Shown here piece by piece: positions 17,441-26,932 of a stretch of DNA of 64,000 nt. The notes beneath the pieces are model-generated. The model was not told where the DNA came from. It saw only the letters and a list, made by a program, of their open reading frames with translations, and did no database searches. Position 1 is the stretch's first letter, and every line of letters begins with the position of its first letter. Made by a program: the position numbers and the translations under genes. The stretch spans positions 310,001-374,000 of the forward strand of contig MKSR01000008.1 of NCBI GenBank assembly GCA_001898145.1, written 5' to 3'. The stretch is from Dyadobacter sp. 50-39. Its GTDB lineage: Bacteria > Bacteroidota > Bacteroidia > Cytophagales > Spirosomataceae.

Positions 17441-18595
17441 ATGGATTTCATAGCACGACATCTTGAAGCAACGATCAGGAAACATAAAGAACAATATCCG
17501 GTACTTGCCATTACAGGCCCCAGGCAGTCGGGCAAAACCACGCTTCTCAAAACCGTATTTGAGGATTACCGGTATATATCCCTGGAAAATCCCGATAACC
17601 GGGCATTCGCGACTGACGATCCGGTTGGCTTCCTGCGCGAGTATCCCGAACGTGTGATATTTGATGAAGTACAACAAACTCCCACCCTGTTTTCATACAT
17701 CCAAACCATTGTCGACGAATCGCGGCAAATGGGCCAATTCATATTGTCCGGCTCGCAGAACTTTCAGCTGCTCAATAATATTACCCAGAGCCTGGCTGGT
17801 CGTGTGGCCCTTTGTAAACTGCTTCCATTCGATTTCGCTGAAATGAAGTCGGCAAACCTGCTCGCCGAAACATTTCCCGAAGCATGCCTCAATGGCTTTT
17901 ACCCCGCCATCTACGACCGCCATATTGACCCCACAACATTTTACGCCAACTACATTAAAACCTATGTGGAGCGCGACGTGACCGAGCTCGCCAACATTCG
18001 CGACTTGCGCCAGTTTCGTACATTTTTAAGCCTTTGTGCGGCACGGACGGGACAGTTGATGAACCTCTCGTCCATTGCCAATGAATGCGGAATATCACAG
18101 CCGACGGCAAAAGCCTGGCTGTCCATTCTTGAGAGCAGCTACATTACCTTTCAATTACAGCCATTTTACCGGAATTTCAGCAAACGGGTTGTAAAAACTC
18201 CCAAAGTCTATTTTTACGACACCGGGCTTTTATGCCATTTGCTGGGAATCCGGGACGCGGCCACTTTCGCCGAAAATCCGTTGCGCGGAAGCATTTTCGA
18301 AAATCTGGTCATTGCCGAAATCTACAAGCAGAACGAGCACCGTTATCTACATCGCGACTACTGGTTCTGGCGAGATTCGAATGGCCATGAAATCGACTTG
18401 CTATCGCAAAACGGCAATAAGTACGATATTTTCGAAATCAAATCGACGCAGACCATTATGACCGATCATTTCGCAGGGCTTGATTATTTCAGCGAAATCT
18501 CGGGGAACAATACCGGAGAAAAGACTTTAATATACGGCGGTGGTACCAATCAGTCCAGAACGCAGTATACAGTATCATCTTGGAAAAACATTTAA
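17441..18595 (+). CDS. AAA_14 / DUF4143 ATPase
   Basis: A 384-residue P-loop ATPase of the archaeal-type AAA_14 family. It has Walker A GPRQSGKTT near residues 27-35, Walker B VIFDEVQQ, sensor-like FILSGSQNF, and an N-terminal ATPase domain to about 150. A winged-helix-like segment follows (IANECGISQPTAKAWLSILESSYI), then the C-terminal DUF4143 domain, which is nuclease-like (FENLVIAEIYKQ, FWRDSNGHEIDLL, FEIKSTQT) with the E...D...ExK pattern of a PD-(D/E)xK fold. These ATPases are common, often transferred, and of unknown function. The upstream repeats suggest self-regulation. A paralogue lies at 56139-57278. Confidence 0.9.
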   Translation: MDFIARHLEATIRKHKEQYPVLAITGPRQSGKTTLLKTVFEDYRYISLENPDNRAFATDDPVGFLREYPERVIFDEVQQTPTLFSYIQTIVDESRQMGQFILSGSQNFQLLNNITQSLAGRVALCKLLPFDFAEMKSANLLAETFPEACLNGFYPAIYDRHIDPTTFYANYIKTYVERDVTELANIRDLRQFRTFLSLCAARTGQLMNLSSIANECGISQPTAKAWLSILESSYITFQLQPFYRNFSKRVVKTPKVYFYDTGLLCHLLGIRDAATFAENPLRGSIFENLVIAEIYKQNEHRYLHRDYWFWRDSNGHEIDLLSQNGNKYDIFEIKSTQTIMTDHFAGLDYFSEISGNNTGEKTLIYGGGTNQSRTQYTVSSWKNI

Positions 18596-18605
18596 ACAGC
18601 AACGC

Positions 18606-19553
18606 ATGAACATCGTAATTCTCGACGGATATACTCTGAACCCGGGTGATCAGGACTGGGCACCTATTGAAAAACTGGGCCACGTGACTATCTATGACCG
18701 TTCTGCCCGGGAGGAGATTGTGGAGCGGGCCGGTGAGGCGGAAGTATTGCTGGTGAATAAGGTTGTGCTTTCCGGAGAAACGCTGGCGCAGATACCGAAT
18801 GTGAAGTATATCGGGGTAATGGCGACGGGTTTCAATAACATCGATATTGAAGCAGCCGGAAAACAAGGCATTACCGTCACCAATGTGAAAGCCTACGGTC
18901 CGGCTTCGGTGGCGCAGCAAACTTTCGCATTGCTGCTGGCGATCGTGAACCGCGTGGAAACGCACAGCCAAAGCGTATTTGCAGGCGAATGGGCTGCTTC
19001 GGCCGATTTCTGTTACTGGAAAACCCCGCTGACCGAGTTGACAGGAAAAACAATGGGACTGATCGGCCTTGGAGATATCGGCTCGCAGGTAGCGAAAATC
19101 GCCGCGGCATTTGGGATGAAGGTGATCGCCTACCGCAAACACCCCGTGCCGACCGAGGGCGTGGACATGGTACCTCTCGATCAAATTTTCGGGCAAAGCG
19201 ATGTCATAAGCCTGCATTGCCCGCTTACCGAGGAAACGCGAGAGATTATTAACCGGGACAGTCTTTCCAGAATGAAGACGGGTGCCATTGTGCTCAATAC
19301 AGGCCGGGGGCCTCTTATTCACGAGCAGGACCTTGCCCATGCACTCCGAAACGGCACGATCGCGGCGGCCGGGCTGGATGTGCTTTCCGTGGAACCGCCC
19401 AAGGCTGATAACCCGCTGCTGTCGGCACCCAACTGCGTCATCACACCGCATGTGGCGTGGGCGACGTTCGAGGCGCGCCAGCGGCTGCTTCAAATGGTAG
19501 CCGACAATCTGGAAGGTTTTCAATCCGGAAATCCGCGTAACGTGGTGTCATAG
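18606..19553 (+). CDS. D-2-hydroxyacid dehydrogenase (glycerate dehydrogenase-like)
   Basis: A 315-residue NAD-dependent oxidoreductase that reduces 2-keto acids to D-2-hydroxyacids. It has the Rossmann motif MGLIGLGDIGSQVA (about 146-159), the substrate Arg in NTGRGPLI, a catalytic Glu in the segment before VEPP, and the catalytic His in TPHVAWATFEAR. Length and VKAYGPASVAQQTFALLLAI resemble glycerate dehydrogenases. The ATG at 18606 gives the standard MNIVILDGY start. It lies 10 bp after the DUF4143 ATPase stop and may share its transcript, though the pairing looks accidental. Confidence 0.9.
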   Translation: MNIVILDGYTLNPGDQDWAPIEKLGHVTIYDRSAREEIVERAGEAEVLLVNKVVLSGETLAQIPNVKYIGVMATGFNNIDIEAAGKQGITVTNVKAYGPASVAQQTFALLLAIVNRVETHSQSVFAGEWAASADFCYWKTPLTELTGKTMGLIGLGDIGSQVAKIAAAFGMKVIAYRKHPVPTEGVDMVPLDQIFGQSDVISLHCPLTEETREIINRDSLSRMKTGAIVLNTGRGPLIHEQDLAHALRNGTIAAAGLDVLSVEPPKADNPLLSAPNCVITPHVAWATFEARQRLLQMVADNLEGFQSGNPRNVVS

Positions 19554-19622
19554 GAAGACGATAAAAAGCGCTTTCATTACACACGTACACTAACAAACCT
19601 GTTCCGGGCCCGAATAATCGCG

Positions 19623-19630
19623 TACCTTTG
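19623..19630 (+). promoter_or_regulatory. Candidate -7 box (TACCTTTG) for the GT-C-like gene
   Basis: Matches TAnnTTTG, 73 bp before the ATG. No convincing -33 TTG at 17-23 bp. Confidence 0.4.
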
Positions 19631-19703
19631 CGCCATCTACATCCGCGGGGCGGGTTTACGCAGCCCGGAATCTGAAATTTTCCAGTCCGTTTTCATTCCG
19701 TTT

Positions 19704-21869
19704 ATGGGTATTTGTTTACTCCTCATTTCGTTTGCCTGTTTTTTTGCAATCTTTTTTCTCCGCTCGTCCGAGACGGGTGTTTATACCAACCTTCGCCGGT
19801 CGTTCATTTTGTCGCTGATCGCCAACGCAGGCATTATATTCATTTACAACGAGATAGCCTCGTTCTTCAACGCTATCAACGCCACGTCGGCGCTGGTCTT
19901 CTGGACCATGGAGGCAGTGGCATTGTTGGCGCTGGTATATTACCTGCACCAGTCGGGGAAAGTCAGACTGGAAAAGCTGGGAACGTTGAAGAATGCCTTT
20001 CGCCTCAGCGGACTCAGCAGAATCCATCAGCTGGTGACCGGCGCCGTGGCGCTGCTCTATCTATTACCGCTGTTGTTCCTGGCCATTTATGCCGCTCCCA
20101 ACAACTTCGATTCCCATATGTACCATCTGAACCGGATCCTGATCTGGATTTACAATGGTAACCTGGACCATTTTCCCACCATGCATTTGCAGCAGCTGTA
20201 TCTCAATGTATTTGCAGAATACCTCGTGCTGGATACGGTCCTGCTGTCAGGTTCTGATCAGTTTTCGGGCCTTATACAGTTCGGCGCATTTATCGGCTCT
20301 ATTTGCGGTATTGGCTTGATAGCCAGAACATTCGGACTGGGCAAAGAGGGACAATTGCTGGCATCGGTGTGCTTCCTCACCATACCGATCGTGATTTTTG
20401 AAAGCACCAGTACGCAGGTGGATCTTTGCGGGTGCTTTTTCTTCATTGCATTCGTGTATTTCGGTTTGGAGCTATTGGAAAAAAAATCGGCCTTGGCACT
20501 CGCGGCCATGATGCAATCGCTCGCATTCGGCGGCTTTTCGAAATATACGATCCTGATATTCGCGATCCCGTTTGCCATCTATTTCGGGGTCCGCATTCTC
20601 ATGCAATACCGCTTCGCCTACGCCATGAAAGTATTGGGTGTAGCCCTTGCGATGATGATCGTCACGTTTTCGCCTTTCTTTTATCGCAACTATACCTTGT
20701 TCGGGCACATTATGAGCCCGTTGCAAAACACGCCGTTCGCTTCGGAGGAATTGCCGGCTAAAAAGCATTCCGTGGTATTCACATTATCCAATATCATTAA
20801 AAATGCCGGACTGAATATCGGCCTGCCCGTTACAAGCTTCAACCAGGCCGTCGATGCCCGGATCAGGGCATTTCATGAAACCATAGGCGTGAATATCGAT
20901 GATCCGGACCTGAGCATCGATCCGTTCTCCGTCAAATACTCGGTTCATGAGGATATGGTCCCCAACACGATCCACTTCTGGCTGATCGTCGGCATGGGCC
21001 TGTTACTGATGTTCCTGCCTTTGAAGCGGGAGATCAAATGGTTCTGGGCCTGCTCGGCGCTGGGCTTCCTGCTTTTTTGTACACTCATGAAATTCCAGCT
21101 CTGGAGCACGCGCACGCAGATGCCCCTGTTTGCAATGGGCGCGGTCATGATCGCCTGCGTGTATTCCCTCAAATTCCGGTGGAAAGCCATTTTTCTGATC
21201 ATCCCACTGCTGCTGTCTTCCCTGCCGTTCGTCTACGGCAACCCCAGCAAAGAGCTAGTTTCCATCAATTTTGTAACCAGAAAAGCATTAGGGCATATCC
21301 CCATCGCCATTTGCGAAAGCACGGCCGAAATAGGGAAAGTTTACGAAAAATACCTGAGCGACTATTACGAGTTCCCCGGCAAAGACAATTGCCACCCCCT
21401 GAAAAGGTGGCCCGGCTACGCGGAAAGAAGAAAAGTATTTTCATTACTGGAAAAAGCGGGCTACTATGATCATGACCGCACCTCCAACATCCTTTCCATG
21501 AACCGCGACAGGGCCTATTTCCTGAGCAACCCGGACAATTACCTCAGCTTTAAAGAGCTTCGCCCGCACATTCCTGCGGACCGTAACGTAGGCGTGATGT
21601 TCCGGAGAAATGTGGGATATTACCATTTCTGGAGCGCTACCGACAATGACGCTCGGCGGCCCGGCCAAATGGACTACATCCGCTATATGAAGGAACTCTC
21701 CCCGCTGAAAAACGCGCAGAAGAAATTCTGCTACGAGTACATTCTCTCCGACGACCCGACGCTGATTGACTCGTTTATCCCGAGGGGCAACATTGCACGC
21801 ATTTATTCCAGCGAGCTGCTGCATTTGGTAGAGCTCAAAAAGACCAGTTGCGAGAAGTACCCTTTCTGA
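19704..21869 (+). CDS. Polytopic membrane protein, probable GT-C-type glycosyltransferase
   Basis: A 721-residue protein with about 11-13 membrane segments in the first 510 residues and a soluble extracytoplasmic C-terminal domain of about 200 residues. The first large loop contains APNNFDSHMYHLNRI near residue 134-148, an acidic-residue-plus-YH..R arrangement like that of GT39/ArnT-type lipid-linked sugar transferases. A glycosyltransferase using a polyprenyl-phosphate sugar is therefore likely, but donor and acceptor are unknown. An EamA transporter begins 20 bp downstream. Confidence 0.65.
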   Translation: MGICLLLISFACFFAIFFLRSSETGVYTNLRRSFILSLIANAGIIFIYNEIASFFNAINATSALVFWTMEAVALLALVYYLHQSGKVRLEKLGTLKNAFRLSGLSRIHQLVTGAVALLYLLPLLFLAIYAAPNNFDSHMYHLNRILIWIYNGNLDHFPTMHLQQLYLNVFAEYLVLDTVLLSGSDQFSGLIQFGAFIGSICGIGLIARTFGLGKEGQLLASVCFLTIPIVIFESTSTQVDLCGCFFFIAFVYFGLELLEKKSALALAAMMQSLAFGGFSKYTILIFAIPFAIYFGVRILMQYRFAYAMKVLGVALAMMIVTFSPFFYRNYTLFGHIMSPLQNTPFASEELPAKKHSVVFTLSNIIKNAGLNIGLPVTSFNQAVDARIRAFHETIGVNIDDPDLSIDPFSVKYSVHEDMVPNTIHFWLIVGMGLLLMFLPLKREIKWFWACSALGFLLFCTLMKFQLWSTRTQMPLFAMGAVMIACVYSLKFRWKAIFLIIPLLLSSLPFVYGNPSKELVSINFVTRKALGHIPIAICESTAEIGKVYEKYLSDYYEFPGKDNCHPLKRWPGYAERRKVFSLLEKAGYYDHDRTSNILSMNRDRAYFLSNPDNYLSFKELRPHIPADRNVGVMFRRNVGYYHFWSATDNDARRPGQMDYIRYMKELSPLKNAQKKFCYEYILSDDPTLIDSFIPRGNIARIYSSELLHLVELKKTSCEKYPF

Positions 21870-21888
21870 CACCTGACTGTATCGTACC

Positions 21889-22740
21889 ATGGCCCCCACA
21901 ACGCAATCGCTGACAGTAAAGGTAGTCGTGCAAGTGGTGCTGGCCCTGGTGGCATTTGCCGCCAATTCGCTGCTGTGCAGAATGGCGCTTACCCATACCT
22001 CCACGGATCCGGCTGCTTTCACGGTGATACGGGTGCTGGCCGGGGCCGCTACATTAAGCCTCATCGTGGTAGCGCGCAAGCGTGCGCTGCGCGGGAGTGG
22101 GAGCTGGCCAGGTGCAGTCAGCCTCCTTACCTACGCCGTAGCGTTCTCTTTTGCCTATGTGAATTTGCCCGCGGGAACCGGCGCTCTGCTCCTGTTCGGG
22201 TCGGTACAGGGGACCATGATCATCACCGGTCTTTACCAGGGCGAGCATTTACGCACCTTGCAATGGGTAGGATTACTGACTGCATTCGGCGGCCTGGTCG
22301 TCCTCGTCGCGCCGGGCATTCACGCGCCCGACCCATACAGCGCAATGCTGATGGCCGTTGCAGGTATGGCCTGGGGTATCTATTCTCTTCTTGGGAGAAA
22401 GCAGGGCGATCCCCTTGTGGCGACGGCCGGTAATTTTCTGAGGGCGGCCCCGTTTTCGTTGCTGCTTCTCCCGGTTGTCGACTCGGTTGATTCGCAGGGG
22501 GCTGTTTTCGCGGTATTATCCGGCAGTATTTCTTCGGGTGTCGGCTATGCGATCTGGTACAGTGTCCTACCGTCTCTCAAAGCCACGCAAGCAGCCTCCG
22601 TGCAGCTTACCGTACCCGTTATCGCTTCCACGGCGGCCGTCGTTGTCCTGAACGAGCACTTCACCATCAACCTGGCCATTGCTTCGGCAGCCATTCTGGG
22701 CGGGATTGCATGGGTGATTTCGGGAAGAAACCGTCGGTAG
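21889..22740 (+). CDS. EamA/DMT family transporter
   Basis: A 283-residue membrane protein with ten predicted helices in two homologous five-helix halves, the layout of EamA (drug/metabolite transporter) proteins. Characteristic segments are FAANSLLCRMAL near the start, FSFAYVNLPAGTGALLLFGSVQ in the first repeat and SSGVGYAIWYSVLPSLKATQAASVQLTVPVIA in the second. It starts 20 bp after the GT-C-like gene, so the two are probably co-transcribed. The substrate cannot be predicted. Confidence 0.9.
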   Translation: MAPTTQSLTVKVVVQVVLALVAFAANSLLCRMALTHTSTDPAAFTVIRVLAGAATLSLIVVARKRALRGSGSWPGAVSLLTYAVAFSFAYVNLPAGTGALLLFGSVQGTMIITGLYQGEHLRTLQWVGLLTAFGGLVVLVAPGIHAPDPYSAMLMAVAGMAWGIYSLLGRKQGDPLVATAGNFLRAAPFSLLLLPVVDSVDSQGAVFAVLSGSISSGVGYAIWYSVLPSLKATQAASVQLTVPVIASTAAVVVLNEHFTINLAIASAAILGGIAWVISGRNRR

Positions 22741-22755
22741 TCCGGTGCGGGGGCA

Positions 22756-25191
22756 CTATTCGCTCCGTAAGCTTTTAACCGGATTGGTCAGTGCGGCTTT
22801 AATGCTCTGCAAACCGACCGTAGCCACTGCAATGCCCACAGCCACGAGGCCCGATAATGCGAATACCCACCACTCAATGTCGATTTTATAGGCGAATTCC
22901 TGTAACCACCGGCTCATACCATACCACGCGACGGGTGAAGCAACGACGATAGCAATCAGGACGGGTTTCAGGAAATCCTTCGTCAGCAACGCGGTAATAC
23001 CCGCCACGGAAGCACCCATTACCTTGCGTACGCCGATTTCCTTGGTGCGCTGCTCCGCCGCGAATACGCTGAGCCCGAAAAGACCGAGGCAGGCAATCAG
23101 GATAGCGACAATGGCAAAGCAAGTGAATAACTGGCCGACCCGCTGTTCGGTGCGGTAGAGCGCATCGAACTCGTCGCTCAGAAAAGTATATTCAAATGGC
23201 CTTCCGGGCGCAGCTTTTTTCCAGATAGCCGCCATCGATTGCAGGGTTCCCGCCATGTCCCGCGTGTTCAGCCGGAATGAGACCGCGTCCAGCGACATTT
23301 TCTCAACGCTGCTTCCAAGCATTTTGGCATTGATCACCAAAGCAACCGGTTCGATCATCGTTCGCAGCGATTCATAGTGAAAATCCTGTACTACGCCGAT
23401 GATCGTTAACGCTTCTCCGCCGCTTTTGTGAATGGTTTTGCCGACGGGCTGTGCATAGCCCAGGCGCCTGGCGGCCTGCTCGTTGATGATAACGGCGGTG
23501 CTGTCGGCAACCCTGCCGGAGGCAAAGTTGCGCCCTTGCAGCAGTTTCAATTCCAGTGTCGGTATATAATCGGGATCTACTTTCCATTCCTGTATATTGA
23601 CCGACTGCTTTTGATCGGTACTTCCGGCCGGATACCACATGTCGTTCCAGCGGTTCGATGCTACGGGCAAAAAGCCGCTCACTGTACCCATTTTCACGGC
23701 TGCATTACGCATTACCTCCTGCTTAAAAGTCAGGATGTCCGACTCCGCGGCTTCACTGGTTTTGACCACTACCACCTGCTCTTTGGTAAACCCTATTTTT
23801 TTGGTTTGAATGTAACGGAGCTGCTGGTGGATCAGCAGCGTCCCGATCATGAGCATCACCGAGAGCGTAAATTGGAATACTACCAAAACCCCGCGCAGGT
23901 TGTAGCGCCCGGGAACGATCCAGAACTTGCTTTTTAATACCTCGACAGGCTGAAATGAAGATAAATAGAACGCCGGATAAAGTCCCGCCAGAATACCTAC
24001 CAGCAAAGTGCCCAATACCAGGGCTCCGATCGAGAACCCATCCGTGATATTGCTGACGGATAGGGATTTTCCAGATAATGTATTAAAATCAGGCAGCAGC
24101 CCATACACCAGCCCAAGGCCGGCCACCGACGCCAGAGCGGTAAACAACAGGGATTCTGCCAGAAACTGGCCAATAAGATCCGCTCGGGAGGAGCCCATTA
24201 CCTTGCGAACGCCCACCTCCCTCGCCCGCCTGGCCGAACGGGCCGTGGAAAGATTAATAAAGTTAAAAACAGCGATCAGCAGGATCAGGAATGCGATGCT
24301 CAGAAAGAGGTAGATGTACTCCACGCTGTTGTTCGGCTGCAACTCCCCGGCACGATCGGAATGCAGGTGAATGTCGCGCAGCGGCATGAGGGAGTAGCTG
24401 AAATTGTTGCCCGCCTTACGCGTCTCTGCGAGGGTAGTCTGAAAGAACTGCCGCAATGCCGGATCCATGTAAGTCTGAAGCAACTGCTCGAACTTGGATT
24501 CCACTGCCGCGGGGTCGGTTCCGGGGCGGAGGAGCAGGTAAGTGTTGAAAACGTGGTTTCCCCATTTATTGACCCGGGCTTCTTCGGTTTCGTGCAGGGG
24601 CAACAGAAAATCCGCCTGGAAATGCGATTGGGCGGGAATGTCGGAGATAACGGCCGTTACCCGTCTGAGCTGTCCGGTATCAAAAGTAAGGGTCCGGTTC
24701 AATGCGTGGGTCGTTCCGAAATACTTTTCGGCCATACGCTGTGTGATCACCACCGAATTGGGTTCGGCCAGTGCCTTTTTCGGATTTCCCGCGATTACCG
24801 GCAGCGTGAAGACGTCGAAAACAGTGGAGTCGGCGTACAACACCCGCGGCTCACGGATGCTCAGCTTATCGCTTTTGACCAGGTGGCTGCCATATTTTCC
24901 CAAACGCGTCGCTTCCTCTACTTCCGGAAAGTCCCGCTTCAAAGTCTGCGCCATCGGAGTAGGCGCAACCGCTATCCGGGATTCTTTCTGCGAATAGGTA
25001 ATGTTCCCATTGACGCGGTAAATCCGGTCGGCTTTCCGGTTGAAGCGATCATAACGCAACTCGTCGGCCACGTAAAGAATGCTCAGCAGGCTGACAGCCA
25101 ATCCGAGGGCCAGTCCAAAAATGGTGATAGCCGAAAACACCTTACTTTGCGTGAGGTTCCGGTAGGCGATTTTGATGTATTTCTGACGCAT
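22756..25191 (-). CDS. MacB/FtsX-type ABC transporter permease
   Basis: An 811-residue permease of the double-FtsX form common in Bacteroidota. It has an N-terminal membrane helix (about 20-42, ITIFGLALGLAVSLLSILYV), a large periplasmic MacB-PCD domain, an FtsX block near 290-420 (RSARRAREVGVRKVMGSSRADL), a second periplasmic domain and a final FtsX block (RTKEIGVRKVMGASVAGI, residues about 690-805). No ATPase gene is adjacent, so the cognate ATPase is elsewhere. Such permeases typically drive mechanotransmission or export of peptides or lipids. It is convergent with the EamA gene and divergent from the ACP cluster. Confidence 0.9.
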   Translation of the reverse strand: MRQKYIKIAYRNLTQSKVFSAITIFGLALGLAVSLLSILYVADELRYDRFNRKADRIYRVNGNITYSQKESRIAVAPTPMAQTLKRDFPEVEEATRLGKYGSHLVKSDKLSIREPRVLYADSTVFDVFTLPVIAGNPKKALAEPNSVVITQRMAEKYFGTTHALNRTLTFDTGQLRRVTAVISDIPAQSHFQADFLLPLHETEEARVNKWGNHVFNTYLLLRPGTDPAAVESKFEQLLQTYMDPALRQFFQTTLAETRKAGNNFSYSLMPLRDIHLHSDRAGELQPNNSVEYIYLFLSIAFLILLIAVFNFINLSTARSARRAREVGVRKVMGSSRADLIGQFLAESLLFTALASVAGLGLVYGLLPDFNTLSGKSLSVSNITDGFSIGALVLGTLLVGILAGLYPAFYLSSFQPVEVLKSKFWIVPGRYNLRGVLVVFQFTLSVMLMIGTLLIHQQLRYIQTKKIGFTKEQVVVVKTSEAAESDILTFKQEVMRNAAVKMGTVSGFLPVASNRWNDMWYPAGSTDQKQSVNIQEWKVDPDYIPTLELKLLQGRNFASGRVADSTAVIINEQAARRLGYAQPVGKTIHKSGGEALTIIGVVQDFHYESLRTMIEPVALVINAKMLGSSVEKMSLDAVSFRLNTRDMAGTLQSMAAIWKKAAPGRPFEYTFLSDEFDALYRTEQRVGQLFTCFAIVAILIACLGLFGLSVFAAEQRTKEIGVRKVMGASVAGITALLTKDFLKPVLIAIVVASPVAWYGMSRWLQEFAYKIDIEWWVFALSGLVAVGIAVATVGLQSIKAALTNPVKSLRSE

Positions 25192-25447
25192 GGTTGAATG
25201 TGCTGTGCAAATACCCGGCCAAAAGCTTGGAGTGTTCCGGTTCGCGTAAAAATGGCGATTTCAAGCGCGCCATGGGTGTTTTAGCTGTCCATTTACGGAC
25301 AAGGCCGTCGCGGAAGCGGACATGCGTCGCCGGGCGCGGCACCCACCCACTTTTCAACCGGATACTAACATTTATCTGATTCCGAAGTTATATTATCCTG
25401 CGGAGCGACTTTCTTTGAATATATTCTATACCGACCTCAACGCATTC
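25192..25447. other. Divergent intergenic region between the permease and the ACP cluster
   Basis: 256 bp without a convincing gene. It must hold the promoters of both the permease (minus) and the ACP-P450-MBOAT-SGNH cluster (plus). I see no perfect TAnnTTTG box; AT-rich sequence at 25380-25430 is the likeliest location of the cluster promoter. No terminator or strong dyad was found. Confidence 0.5.
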
Positions 25448-25696
25448 ATGCCGAAAACTTTTGCTGAAATTTCCGGGTGGATCTCCGCCAATATCTCCAA
25501 ACACGCAGGAATAGATCCTTCCGAAGTGGCGCTCGACGCCGACATCGCTCATTTTCGGCTGGATTCGCTCATCCTCGTCAACATCACTACCGAGCTGGAA
25601 GAATACATTCCGATGGAATTAAGTCCCTCTATTTTTTGGGAAATGCGCACCATCGCCGCTACCAGCCAATGGATTGCGGAAAACCAGGAAGAATAA
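25448..25696 (+). CDS. Acyl carrier protein
   Basis: An 82-residue carrier protein. The phosphopantetheine site is FRLDSLILVNI with Ser40 in the DSL motif, and the four-helix pattern is visible (FAEISGWISANISKHAG; LVNITTELEEYI; WEMRTIAATSQWIAEN). It differs from the housekeeping AcpP sequence, being most like dedicated carriers in secondary pathways. The ATG at 25448 gives the normal length; upstream in-frame sequence is rejected as non-coding. It is the first gene of a tight cluster (21 bp to the P450 gene) and would present an acyl chain to the P450 and/or the MBOAT protein. Confidence 0.88.
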   Translation: MPKTFAEISGWISANISKHAGIDPSEVALDADIAHFRLDSLILVNITTELEEYIPMELSPSIFWEMRTIAATSQWIAENQEE

Positions 25697-25717
25697 AAGG
25701 CCATCCCCGTTTTGACC

Positions 25718-26926
25718 ATGCAAAATCCCCTCATGTCCGCAACGTCTATCTGGTCAGCCAGCAAGGACGTCAATCAAAATTACGCCGAATTGATCGCGGA
25801 TGTGCGTAAGTCGGACCCGCTGCATTTCAACATGTACGGCGACCTGGTGGCGATGGATTATGCAAATGTGAAAAGGATCCTGTCCGATTCGGACAATTTC
25901 AAGAACTTCGACTTCACGGAAAGATTCAAAATTGTATCCGCCCTTTCGAACAACGACCCCGGCCTGCTGGAATTCGGGGAAAGTCTGCGGTACTGGCTGC
26001 TGTTTATGAATGGCGAGAAGCACGCCGAACACCGGCGTTTCGTAAACCAGAAATTTTACCAGGCCGACTACGAAAAAATCACCCTTGACGCAATCGGGGA
26101 GATCATCGCCGGACTGGACGGACAACCGGAAACCGATCTGGTGGAAATGGCGCGGCAATTCAGCTTTCTGATTATCAGCAAGATCATCCATCTCGAAAAA
26201 TCGGATTTCGATTTCATCCAGAAGTTCTCTTACGTGATCACATTCATATTCGAGAAAACGCTGTCCGTCACTGAGCTGCTGGAATGCGCCGCCATGTCGC
26301 GGACTTTTCACAGCTACCTGTCTGAAACCTTCACCCGTCACGAACGGGAGGCAACAAATAGCCTGTTACTCGAAATGCGGGAGATCATGGGAAGCGCCAG
26401 GGCCGCGCAGCTGATCGGCACCTGGGAATTCCTCGTCAATGCCGCCACCGAAACCACCACCCTGCTGTTGACCAAAAGCATTGCCACGCTGATCGAAAAC
26501 CGCGACAAGGTGATCAACTGGCATACACATAACGAATGTGCCATTGCCGTAGAAGAACTGATCCGGTATGTGAGCCCCGTGAACTGGATACCACGGCAGA
26601 TCGCGCACAATATGGAATTTGAAGGATTGCAGCTGCTCAAAGGCAAAACCGTTCTCCTCGGTCTGGCTTCTGCCAACAGGGACCCGGCAGTGTTTCAAAA
26701 CCCCGATTCGTTCACGCCCTCGCGCAAGCCTAACCCGCACATCGGTTTTGGTTTTGGCATGCACCATTGCCTTGGCGCACGGCTCTCCCGGTTTGAATTG
26801 CAAAAATTCCTCCCGCGTTTCATGGCTGCATTCCCAGACATCCGCATGCATCCCGCGAAAGCCCCTGAATGGGATTCCAAGATTTTCTTCAGAGGCTACA
26901 AGACTTTACCTGTGCTTTTAAGATAA
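25718..26926 (+). CDS. Cytochrome P450
   Basis: A 402-residue soluble bacterial P450. The heme-binding loop is FGFGMHHCLGARL with Cys351 as axial ligand, ExxR is in VEELIRYVSP, and the I-helix has NAATETTTLLL with the oxygen-activating Thr pair. There is no membrane anchor. The start is taken at the ATG at 25718 rather than the TTG at 25712. No ferredoxin or reductase gene is nearby, so redox partners must be shared. Position directly after the ACP suggests that the substrate is an ACP-bound acyl chain, as for known carrier-dependent P450s. The MBOAT gene starts 6 bp downstream. Confidence 0.93.
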   Translation: MQNPLMSATSIWSASKDVNQNYAELIADVRKSDPLHFNMYGDLVAMDYANVKRILSDSDNFKNFDFTERFKIVSALSNNDPGLLEFGESLRYWLLFMNGEKHAEHRRFVNQKFYQADYEKITLDAIGEIIAGLDGQPETDLVEMARQFSFLIISKIIHLEKSDFDFIQKFSYVITFIFEKTLSVTELLECAAMSRTFHSYLSETFTRHEREATNSLLLEMREIMGSARAAQLIGTWEFLVNAATETTTLLLTKSIATLIENRDKVINWHTHNECAIAVEELIRYVSPVNWIPRQIAHNMEFEGLQLLKGKTVLLGLASANRDPAVFQNPDSFTPSRKPNPHIGFGFGMHHCLGARLSRFELQKFLPRFMAAFPDIRMHPAKAPEWDSKIFFRGYKTLPVLLR

Positions 26927-26932
26927 AGGCAC

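Noticed and set aside
18489-19523. A 344-codon minus-strand open frame
   Set aside because: Antisense to the D-2-hydroxyacid dehydrogenase, which has all catalytic residues.
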